In this document: in pieces, positions 1-4,766 of the stretch
How the letters are laid out: the number at the start of each line of letters is the position of its first letter
Numbering within the stretch: the first letter of the stretch is position 1
Source of the DNA: Microcaldota archaeon
Lineage (GTDB): Archaea > Micrarchaeota > Micrarchaeia > Micrarchaeales > Micrarchaeaceae
Assembly (NCBI GenBank): GCA_027365215.1
Contig: DAHXNT010000010.1
Location: forward strand, 1 to 12,906
DNA: 12,906 nt
Direction of reading: 5' to 3'
Notes under the pieces: model-generated
What the model was told of the DNA's origin: nothing
The model's input: only the letters and a program-made list of their open reading frames with translations
Databases searched by the model: none
Program-made: the position numbers and the translations under genes

Positions 1-90
1 CTTAACCTGGGCCTTCGGCTCCGGAGCCGCGCTTTCCGTCTTGCTTTCCACCGCACCGGCTTCCGCAACTTTCAATACCTTAGACTCCAC
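1..90 (-). CDS. Partial reading frame, Ala/Glu/Lys-rich, runs off left edge
   Basis: The frame just downstream of the glycosyltransferase stop stays open to the window edge. The first usable start is GTG at 90-88, 12 nt after that stop. It would encode about 30 residues beginning MESKVLKVAEAGAVESK and rich in Ala, Glu, Lys and Pro, which looks like a low-complexity linker or N-terminal tail. No clear ribosome binding site is visible, and the plus strand is also open for most of this stretch, so this may not be a gene. No function can be assigned. Confidence 0.3.
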   Translation of the reverse strand, partial: MESKVLKVAEAGAVESKTESAAPEPKAQVK

Positions 91-101
91 TGGGTCTGAT
101 T

Positions 102-1334
102 CTACCAGTCAATCGCCTTTACTTTACTTCTTTGCTTACTTTTGAACTGCCATTTATTAGCAGAATGAGCATATTCGTCGCTCATTGACTTCTTGTAGAA
201 GTCAAGCAACCTGTCAGTGGTCTTGGAGATTGAATACTCCTTGGCCACTTGGTCAGTTACCTTATATGCATCCGTATTATTTATAACTTTTTCTATCTTC
301 CTCGCGCAGTTGATGCTATCCCCCGGCCTGAACTTCTCGCCGTTCCTGCCGTTCTCTATGAGGTCAGACAGCGCAAGATAGTCTGCCGCGACCACCGGCT
401 TTCCCGATGCCAGGGCCTCCAGGGAGACTATGCCCTGGGTCTCGAAAGTTGAAGGCATGCAGAAGAGATCCGACGCTGCATAGTACTTCGGCAGCATGCT
501 GTCCGTCACATAGCCCTCGAAGACGAACCTGTCGGACATGCCCATGCGCTTTACCATCGACTTGTAGTGGCTCTCGAACGGCCCGGTGCCGACCATGACG
601 AACCTGACGTCCCTGTCCTTCATGTGCTTCGCGGCCTTTATCATGGTGTCTATCTTCTTCTCCTTGCTCATCCTTCCGGTGTAAAGCACCATCTTCTTGT
701 AGCTGGAGCCCAGTAGCCTCTTCCTCAGGGCGCTGCCGTCCACTTCGGGATTGAACCTCTTCAGGTCAACGCTGTTCGGCACGACGGTGACGTTCTTTAT
801 GCTGTGCTTCATCAGCACTCTTTTGACGCTTTCGCTCGGCGCCACTACTCCGTTGCAGCGGTTGTAGAAGAACTTGGCGTACGGCCATGCGTACTTCGTG
901 AACAGCCTTCGCATGTACCTGTTCTTCGATGCGTATTCCCTTATCACTGACTTCTCCGTGAAGAATGTGTGGAACGTGCTTACCAAGGGTATGCGGTTCG
1001 TCCTGGCTATGACCATGGATGAGAAGCCCATCATGAAGGGGGTCTGAGCGTGTATTATGTCTATGCCGAGCTTGTTGACGTTGAAGTGCGTCAGGAACGG
1101 GAACGCGGCGAGCGTGTACTGCGGATAGTTCTTGAACTTAATGCCGCGCACTATGTAGACGTTGCCCTTCTCTTTCGTGATGAACCTGGAATTAGGGTCG
1201 CCGCTCGTGAATATATAGACCTCATGGCCACGTCGCTCAAGCTCCTTCTTGAAGTTGACTATAGAGGTGACCACGCCATCCACCGACGGCTTATACGTAT
1301 CGGTGTAAAACGCAATCTTAAGGGATTCAGACAT
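102..1334 (-). CDS. GT4-family (GT-B fold) glycosyltransferase
   Basis: A 410-aa retaining glycosyltransferase of family 4, expected to transfer a sugar from a nucleotide-sugar donor at the cytoplasmic membrane face, to a lipid or surface glycan. The N-terminal Rossmann half opens with FYTDTYKPSVDGVVTSI (residues 9-25), typical of glycolipid glycosyltransferases, and carries FHTFF near 121-125. The C-terminal donor half has GRMSKEK (220-226; Arg221 and Lys226 are the usual phosphate-binding pair), VMVGTGP (247-252) and the EX7E signature Glu298...Glu306 in ETQGIVSLE. Length is normal for the family. The ATG at 1334 is preceded by a weak AGGGT. It follows rpl15 by 31 nt on the same strand, in the place normally held by secY. 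The N-terminal motif resembles diacylglycerol glucosyltransferases, so a glycolipid role is possible; the acceptor cannot be read from sequence. Confidence 0.9.
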   Translation of the reverse strand: MSESLKIAFYTDTYKPSVDGVVTSIVNFKKELERRGHEVYIFTSGDPNSRFITKEKGNVYIVRGIKFKNYPQYTLAAFPFLTHFNVNKLGIDIIHAQTPFMMGFSSMVIARTNRIPLVSTFHTFFTEKSVIREYASKNRYMRRLFTKYAWPYAKFFYNRCNGVVAPSESVKRVLMKHSIKNVTVVPNSVDLKRFNPEVDGSALRKRLLGSSYKKMVLYTGRMSKEKKIDTMIKAAKHMKDRDVRFVMVGTGPFESHYKSMVKRMGMSDRFVFEGYVTDSMLPKYYAASDLFCMPSTFETQGIVSLEALASGKPVVAADYLALSDLIENGRNGEKFRPGDSINCARKIEKVINNTDAYKVTDQVAKEYSISKTTDRLLDFYKKSMSDEYAHSANKWQFKSKQRSKVKAIDW

Positions 1335-1365
1335 AGATTGACCCTATAGGGACAGATGGACCTTT

Positions 1366-1767
1366 TCAGAGCTGGACGGCCTTGCCTCCTGCCTTCTCTA
1401 TCTTTTCGCGGGCGCGCTGCGAGAAGCCGGACGCCTTTATCTCGGCCGGCTTGGTGAGCGTTCCGTTGCTGAGCACCTTGTACTTCCTTAGTTCTAGGGT
1501 ACCGGTTGCCTTGCCGGACTCCAGCATCGTGCTTATCTCTCTAAGGTCTATCTCCTTGAGCTTTACCGGGTTCCACTTCGTGAACCCCTTTCTTCCGAGC
1601 ATCCACGGTGTTTTGGCTGTCATATAGGTAATGTTGTGCTTCTTCCTGACGAGCTTGCCGCCGTGGCCGCCCCTGTCTCCCGCTCCCCTTGCATTCTTTA
1701 TGTTGCCTACGCCCCACCTTCTCGTGCCGTGGAACTTCCTGTTCTTCTTCTCGTGCCTTACCGTCAT
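1366..1767 (-). CDS. rpl15: Large ribosomal subunit protein uL15 (archaeal L15)
   Basis: A 133-aa archaeal/eukaryal-type L15, a structural protein of the 50S subunit. The N-terminal extension is very basic and Gly-rich (VRHEKKNRKFHGTRRWG, then GAGDRGGHGGK near residues 28-38), as expected for the tail that threads through 23S rRNA. The globular C-terminal half has LELRKYKVLSNGTLTKPAEIKASGFS followed by a short helix. Length is slightly under the family norm of about 145 aa. It lies 27 nt downstream of rpl30 in the standard archaeal L30-L15 order and is probably read from the rpl30 promoter. Only a weak ribosome binding site is seen before ATG 1767. Confidence 0.96.
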   Translation of the reverse strand: MTVRHEKKNRKFHGTRRWGVGNIKNARGAGDRGGHGGKLVRKKHNITYMTAKTPWMLGRKGFTKWNPVKLKEIDLREISTMLESGKATGTLELRKYKVLSNGTLTKPAEIKASGFSQRAREKIEKAGGKAVQL

Positions 1768-1794
1768 GTGAACACTATTTGTGATTATTCATTA

Positions 1795-2223
1795 TTACAG
1801 CATCTTCTTCAGTATGTCGTTTATCCCGTCGCCTACGAATCCGACGACGCCCTTCTGGGTGCTATGCCTCTTTATGCTCTTCTTCCCGAAGCCATGCCTG
1901 GGAGGGTGCAGCCTGAACGGCATGCTCTCCTTGAGCTGCCTCATCGACTCAGCATTGGAGGTAGCCTCCTTCGGATCCTTCTCTATGCCGTTCTTCTTGA
2001 AGAGGGCGGCTAGTGTTGCATCGTCTATCGTCCCGTACGTGACGTAGTCGCTGCACCTGTTGAGCATACCGGCATAGGTGTCGTTCGCCCTTATCAGGGT
2101 GCAGTTGTTCACCCTGCTCAGCCTCAGCCTTTCGAGGGTGTTAGTTATGTCATGGTCGACATTGACCCTGCCCCTAACCCTTATTATCGCGACAAGCTTG
2201 TCGTTCAGTGCTTTGTTCTGCAT
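1795..2223 (-). CDS. rpl30: Large ribosomal subunit protein uL30 (archaeal L30)
   Basis: A 142-aa archaeal/eukaryal-type L30 (L7 family in eukaryotes), a 50S structural protein. The N-terminal ferredoxin-like domain reads LVAIIRVRGRVNVDHDITNT (residues 10-29), followed by LERLRLSRVNNCTLI; the archaeal C-terminal extension contains PFRLHPPRHGFGKKSIKRH. The start is well supported: an AAGGAG Shine-Dalgarno sequence (2240-2235) lies 11 nt before ATG 2223, and a strong BRE/TATA lies about 95 nt upstream. It is normally preceded by rps5, but here no ribosomal gene lies upstream, so it is the head of a short operon rpl30-rpl15-glycosyltransferase. Confidence 0.96.
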   Translation of the reverse strand: MQNKALNDKLVAIIRVRGRVNVDHDITNTLERLRLSRVNNCTLIRANDTYAGMLNRCSDYVTYGTIDDATLAALFKKNGIEKDPKEATSNAESMRQLKESMPFRLHPPRHGFGKKSIKRHSTQKGVVGFVGDGINDILKKML

Positions 2224-2260
2224 AAAAACACGCGCTCCTTATTCTCTTCTGTGTATTTAC

Positions 2261-2275
2261 GATTGATAATCAATC
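2261..2275. repeat. 15-nt palindrome in the rpl30 leader
   Basis: GATTGAT and ATCAATC flank a single central base (2268). It lies in the 5' leader of rpl30, downstream of the predicted start and about 20 nt upstream of the Shine-Dalgarno sequence. It could be an operator half-site pair or a weak RNA hairpin; with a one-base centre the DNA-operator reading is more natural. Confidence 0.45.
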
Positions 2276-2287
2276 CTGACTTAGGAC

Positions 2288-2330
2288 TTGTTACACAGCT
2301 ACTTTTGTAGCAACAATATATAAATTCTTT
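2288..2330 (-). promoter_or_regulatory. rpl30 promoter with inverted repeat between TATA and start site
   Basis: On the minus strand, AAAGAA (BRE-like, 2330-2325) is followed directly by TTTATATA (2324-2317). The predicted transcription start, about 25 nt downstream, is near 2295, giving a leader of about 70 nt. The stretch between TATA and start contains nested inverted repeats: GCTAC/GTAGC around a 4-nt loop (2298-2311) inside AACAA/TTGTT (2312-2316 with 2288-2292). This could be a DNA operator for a repressor that blocks polymerase; that role is inference. Confidence 0.65.
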
Positions 2331-2391
2331 GCTGTTGCGAGGGCATCCAGGACGTTCCGCAAGCCCTGGCCTTTTTGGTGCAACGGCAGCA
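2331..2391 (+). other. Inverted-repeat segment, possible structured RNA
   Basis: GCTGTTGC (2331-2338) pairs with GCAACGGC (2380-2387) over 8 bp with one G-U, or alternatively as GCTG/CAGC plus TTGC/GCAA with a 3-nt bulge. Inside, CCAGG (2347-2351) pairs with CCTGG (2365-2369). The base followed by ATA is loosely like an archaeal H/ACA layout. No TATA box sits at a fitting distance on the plus strand. On the minus strand a TATATATAATA (about 2412-2402) would start RNA close to 2385, but there the outer stem has an A-C mismatch. Function unknown. Confidence 0.25.
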
Positions 2392-2424
2392 TAAGCTCAT
2401 ATTATATATACTATACGCGCGTGC

Positions 2425-2440
2425 AAAGAAACCTTTAAAA
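2425..2440 (+). promoter_or_regulatory. Strong BRE/TATA promoter on the plus strand
   Basis: AAAGAAAC (BRE-like, 2425-2432) is followed by CTTTAAAA (2433-2440), close to the archaeal consensus. The predicted start is near 2460-2463. Nothing long is encoded downstream: the transcript would cover the 13-codon ORF at 2474 and then run antisense into the 3' end of the 2518-3867 gene. Confidence 0.55.
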
Positions 2441-2473
2441 AGATTATCAAACAATACCGTCTGGGTGTATAGC

Positions 2474-2515
2474 ATGGATCCAGGAACAGGAACAGGGAAC
2501 TCCAGTGGAGGATAA
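2474..2515 (+). CDS. Candidate 13-residue micro-ORF
   Basis: ATG 2474 to TAA 2515 encodes MDPGTGTGNSSGG. It has a good upstream promoter (2425-2440), a GGGTG that could pair with the 16S anti-Shine-Dalgarno 6 nt before the ATG, and it ends 2 nt before the stop codon of the convergent regulator gene. It could be a real micropeptide, a remnant of the N-terminus of a lost gene, or just the start of an antisense RNA. No function is recognisable. Confidence 0.25.
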   Translation: MDPGTGTGNSSGG

Positions 2516-2517
2516 AC

Positions 2518-3867
2518 TCAGTCGTTGAATTTGTATTCTTCTTCTAGTACTTTGTATTGGTGAGTATGCTTTAGATGTATTCTTCTGTATACCATCTCGC
2601 CTATAATCGTTTCTGTCATATAAAATCTTTGCGTTTCTATGCCTTTTATGTTGCTTTTCATGTAAGATTCCGCGTCTTCGGGATCGTGTTCTGTGAACGA
2701 AGGCATTATGAACAGCACGCTATGCGGCATTTCTATATCTCCGACAAGGGAGAATCTGTTCAGCAGAGGGGCGTTGCTCGTTATGTAGAGCAGCAGATTT
2801 TTTCTGCTCTCGTCAACTTCCAGTCCATTTAATACGCGCATGAATATCATTGAGTTGTATTTTATAGGTAGCTTTTCCAGCGTTATCGTAACTCTTTTTA
2901 TATAGCCTTTCTCCTTGAGCTTTGCATATGTATATCTGGAGGCGCCCTTTTCGAATCCCTTCTCCATGTCTATATCAACGAATGGCACTGACGCATCTTT
3001 TGCGAGCATGTCCATCACGGAATACTCTCTATATGTTATCTGGTTGAGCGCAGGGCGCGGTGACTCCCTTGTTCTTTTCCATATCCTATTTGAAAGAAGG
3101 CTGAAGAATTCTTTCCTCGTTTGGACAAAACCGTAACTGTCGAAGAAAGGAGCAGTATACCATTCGGATATGTATTCCTTCATCTGCGTCTTGGTCCTTA
3201 TGTGGTGTATTAGATAGGTGACGGCTTTGTTGCTCTCGGCATAGAAGTACACGAGAAGGTTGTATTCGCCGGTTATCCATGAAACCAGCTGTATTTCAGG
3301 TATGCTTTCAAGGGCTTCCCTCACGATTTTCGTTTCTGGTATCTCCCTGAACTTCACGAAGCACATGAATTTCTGGTAGCCCAGCTTATCGATATTGAGT
3401 TCCACCACGTACTTTACGCCGTATTTGGCTTCCAGCTTCTTTAACTGGTAATCTGCGGCTGTAGTTCGCAGATGTAGGGCGTTTCCTATCTCCTTCAACG
3501 AGGATCTGCCGTCTTCGCTCAGTTTCTCGATAAGCTTTGTCTCATACTTGTCAGCAGGTAAGGCTTCGGCTTCTTCCATCTCCAGTTGACGTGTCTTCTC
3601 GAGCTCATCGTGTGCCTCTTCTATGCTTTTCAGTCTCTCAAAATCCTTCTTAGTGAAGTGCCTTACCCTTGACGGAACAACAAGCCCTTCATCGGTGATT
3701 CGGCATACGTACCTGTACGAGGTTACATACGAGTCAATTTCTAGCGCATACCTGCTTACTTTCTCGTAGACTAGAAAGTTTTTCCTGGCCCTCCTCAGAT
3801 GTATATTTCCGCCGTACTCAATTTTCAGCTTTTCGAATGAGTCTCTGACGCGCTCTGGTATATTCAT
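2518..3867 (-). CDS. Tandem Lrp/AsnC-like transcription regulator (449 aa)
   Basis: A 449-aa protein that reads as two fused Lrp/AsnC-like units. Residues 108-150 (YETKLIEKLSEDGRSSLKEIGNAL...) form a winged helix-turn-helix, followed by an alpha/beta sandwich (about 160-235) with WITGEYNLLVYFYAES, the core strand pair of the Lrp ligand-binding RAM domain. A second, more degenerate HTH (about 279-325) and RAM-like unit (about 335-425, with VGDIEMPHSVLFIMP) follow. The first 65 residues (KLKIEYGGNIHLRRARKN, then LVYEKVSRY and CRITDEG) are a separate small domain that recalls the N-terminal segment of some archaeal transposases; this is from memory and uncertain. A glutamate-rich helix links it to HTH1. 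ATG 3867 is probably leaderless. The gene is visibly more AT-rich than the ribosomal and repair genes, suggesting transfer or fast evolution. Ligand and targets unknown. Confidence 0.7.
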   Translation of the reverse strand: MNIPERVRDSFEKLKIEYGGNIHLRRARKNFLVYEKVSRYALEIDSYVTSYRYVCRITDEGLVVPSRVRHFTKKDFERLKSIEEAHDELEKTRQLEMEEAEALPADKYETKLIEKLSEDGRSSLKEIGNALHLRTTAADYQLKKLEAKYGVKYVVELNIDKLGYQKFMCFVKFREIPETKIVREALESIPEIQLVSWITGEYNLLVYFYAESNKAVTYLIHHIRTKTQMKEYISEWYTAPFFDSYGFVQTRKEFFSLLSNRIWKRTRESPRPALNQITYREYSVMDMLAKDASVPFVDIDMEKGFEKGASRYTYAKLKEKGYIKRVTITLEKLPIKYNSMIFMRVLNGLEVDESRKNLLLYITSNAPLLNRFSLVGDIEMPHSVLFIMPSFTEHDPEDAESYMKSNIKGIETQRFYMTETIIGEMVYRRIHLKHTHQYKVLEEEYKFND

Positions 3868-3887
3868 ATTATGTCATTTATTGTAAA

Positions 3888-3903
3888 TATATAAATAGTT
3901 TTG
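3888..3903 (-). promoter_or_regulatory. Promoter of the Lrp-like gene, leaderless start
   Basis: On the minus strand CAAAACTA (BRE-like) is followed by TTTATATA (3895-3888). The TATA centre is about 25 nt upstream of ATG 3867, so the transcript should begin at or within a base or two of the start codon, giving a leaderless mRNA. Confidence 0.6.
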
Positions 3904-4016
3904 TGATTAGTTTAGTAATTATTGCGCTCGTTTTGATTTATATTAGAAAAATTATTAAAATTCCATAGTCATATTAACCATTTATAGAGGATAATGCCCA
4001 AAAAATGTAATGTTGC
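3904..4016. other. AT-rich spacer without a recognised gene
   Basis: About 110 nt of strongly AT-rich DNA between the divergent promoters of the Lrp-like gene and the structured leader RNA. It contains further TATA-like words (for example ATTTATAG near 3980) but no convincing reading frame. It would be the natural place for binding sites of the adjacent regulator; no clear repeat was found in it. Confidence 0.5.
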
Positions 4017-4027
4017 TATATATAAAA
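4017..4027 (+). promoter_or_regulatory. TATA box of the structured leader / small-protein operon
   Basis: TATATATAAAA (4017-4027) lies about 26 nt upstream of 4048. That position is also the first base of the 13-bp terminal helix of the leader RNA, so promoter spacing and RNA structure independently indicate the same 5' end. Confidence 0.65.
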
Positions 4028-4047
4028 GGTTGGTCATAAGGTATATC

Positions 4048-4122
4048 ATGGAGGAGTGCGAGAGACTGTTGGTGCATGGCGCTATTTCAAGCATCGCTTC
4101 AAATAGCCAATTTTCGAATTAA
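4048..4122 (+). CDS. Possible leaderless 24-codon upstream ORF inside the leader RNA
   Basis: ATG 4048 is exactly at the predicted transcription start and opens a frame to TAA 4122 (begins MEECERLLVHGAISSIASNS). If translated as a leaderless uORF, the ribosome would unwind the 5' strands of P1 and P2 and the whole of P3, releasing the P1 3' strand to cover the downstream ribosome binding site. The RNA structure alone could explain the sequence, so the peptide may be fortuitous; it shows no run of regulatory codons. Confidence 0.25.
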   Translation: MEECERLLVHGAISSIASNSQFSN

Positions 4123-4187
4123 CCCACCCAGCCAAGGCTGTGCATCGATTAGACCTGCACTTCTCCATTCATGATTAGGGGGAGTGG
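4048..4187 (+). promoter_or_regulatory. Structured leader RNA, riboswitch/attenuator-like, alternative helix covers RBS
   Basis: P1: 4048-4060 pairs with 4156-4168, 13 consecutive pairs (11 Watson-Crick, 2 G-U). A purine-rich 7x6 internal loop follows (4061-4067 / 4150-4155). P2: 4068-4080 with 4137-4149, 13 pairs including 5 G-U. P3 stacks directly on P2: GCTATTT/AAATAGC (4081-4087 / 4101-4107), then AAGC/GCTT with a 3-nt loop. P4: AATT-TTCG-AATT (4109-4120). The 3' strand of P1, CACTTCTCC (4158-4166), can instead pair over 9 bp with GGGGGAGTG (4178-4186), which contains the ribosome binding site of the gene at 4188. P1 formed would leave translation on; P1 broken would sequester the site. 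It does not match the consensus of riboswitch classes I can recall. Whether it senses a ligand, a protein or leaderless translation is unknown. Confidence 0.6.
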
Positions 4188-4514
4188 ATGGAGAACAAGG
4201 GCAAGAACGACAAGAAGAGGTACCAGTTGGTGATAACCAACCAGGGAAAGAGGTTCTACAAGATGTACCTTGCTGGTGCAAAGTACGACGTTGACCTCGA
4301 CGAATTGGCGAACCGGGTCATTCGCCTCAGGAACGTCGCGGAAGTGTTCATCACGACCGCAAGCGCGGACGACGCTATTCTTCTCAAGACGAGGTTCAAG
4401 GACGGAATGGAACCGCAGAACGTCGTAACGTATATAGGCAACCGGATCGGAACTAAGTTCGGTCGCATCGCCGATATGTCAATGACTACCAATTATAGGG
4501 CAGCTACCAAGTAA
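4188..4514 (+). CDS. Unrecognised 108-aa protein, possible ferredoxin-like alpha/beta fold
   Basis: Not recognised. The protein is basic at its N-terminus (MENKGKNDKKRYQLVIT), then DLDELANRVIRLRNVAEVFITTASADDAILLKTRF and NVVTYIGNRIGTKFGRI. The alternation helix - strand (EVFITT) - strand (AILLKTRF) - helix - strand resembles the half-sandwich of Lrp/AsnC RAM or ACT-like domains, without an HTH; this is a weak inference. No signal peptide, membrane segment or metal motif is present. ATG 4188 is the only good start: an in-frame TAG at 4176-4178 closes the frame upstream, and GGGGGAGTGG directly precedes the ATG. It is the first gene of a two-gene operon controlled by the structured leader, and lies divergent to the Lrp-like regulator. 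Confidence 0.8.
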   Translation: MENKGKNDKKRYQLVITNQGKRFYKMYLAGAKYDVDLDELANRVIRLRNVAEVFITTASADDAILLKTRFKDGMEPQNVVTYIGNRIGTKFGRIADMSMTTNYRAATK

Positions 4515-4526
4515 TCACGAGGTGAT
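4514..4526 (+). promoter_or_regulatory. Hairpin overlapping the ribosome binding site of the 68-aa gene
   Basis: GAGGTGAT (4519-4526), an excellent match to the archaeal anti-Shine-Dalgarno, lies 3 nt before ATG 4530. The preceding ATCAC (4514-4518) can pair with GTGAT (4522-4526) around a 3-nt loop and so hide part of it. The hairpin begins on the last base of the upstream stop codon, so ribosomes ending translation of the 108-aa gene would open it: simple translational coupling. Confidence 0.5.
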
Positions 4527-4529
4527 ACC

Positions 4530-4736
4530 ATGTACGCTGAACAAAACATTGAAAGTAACAGGCAGGTAAACGATTCTGGTGAGTACAAGAGCTCCATACA
4601 GAGGCTGCTCGAGGATCCGAACATAAGGATCGTGACCGACGTGCCGGGGCTTTCCTGGCATGTAGAGTACAAGGTTCCTCCTCCAGAGAAGAAGCAGGGC
4701 CTGGTGAGGAAGCTGTTCGGCAGAGGCAGGAGGTAA
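4530..4736 (+). CDS. Unrecognised 68-aa protein with basic C-terminal tail
   Basis: Not recognised. The 68 residues have a polar N-terminus, a short helix (SSIQRLLEDPN), a possible beta hairpin (IRIVTDVPGLSWHVEYKV) and, after PPPEKK, a very basic tail (GLVRKLFGRGRR) that could bind nucleic acid or an acidic membrane surface. There is no membrane segment or cysteine. The start is firmly set by GAGGTGAT 3 nt before ATG 4530. It lies 15 nt after the 108-aa gene, in the same operon and under the same leader, so the two products probably work together. Confidence 0.75.
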   Translation: MYAEQNIESNRQVNDSGEYKSSIQRLLEDPNIRIVTDVPGLSWHVEYKVPPPEKKQGLVRKLFGRGRR

Positions 4737-4742
4737 ATGGAT

Positions 4743-4765
4743 GGCTGGCTTCCAGCCTACAGGCT
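4743..4765. terminator. Hairpin(s) between convergent genes
   Basis: GGCTGG and CCAGCC (4743-4748 / 4752-4757) form a perfect 6-bp stem with a 3-nt loop. An alternative hairpin AGCC/GGCT (4754-4757 / 4762-4765) is followed by a T-run (TTTTA). The element lies just after the 68-aa gene and 2 nt before the 3' end of endoQ, so it may stop transcripts from both sides. Archaeal terminators rest mainly on the T-run, which is short here. Confidence 0.5.
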
Positions 4766-4766
4766 T

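Noticed and set aside
4048..4168. tRNA, 5S rRNA, SRP RNA or RNase P RNA as identity of the structured leader
   Set aside because: A 7-bp acceptor-like stem with U8 and a 3' A can be drawn, but there is no G18G19 D-loop and no TTCRANY T-loop on a stem. There is only one arm inside the terminal helix, so 5S does not fit, and the conserved SRP helix 8 and RNase P CR-I/CR-V motifs are absent.
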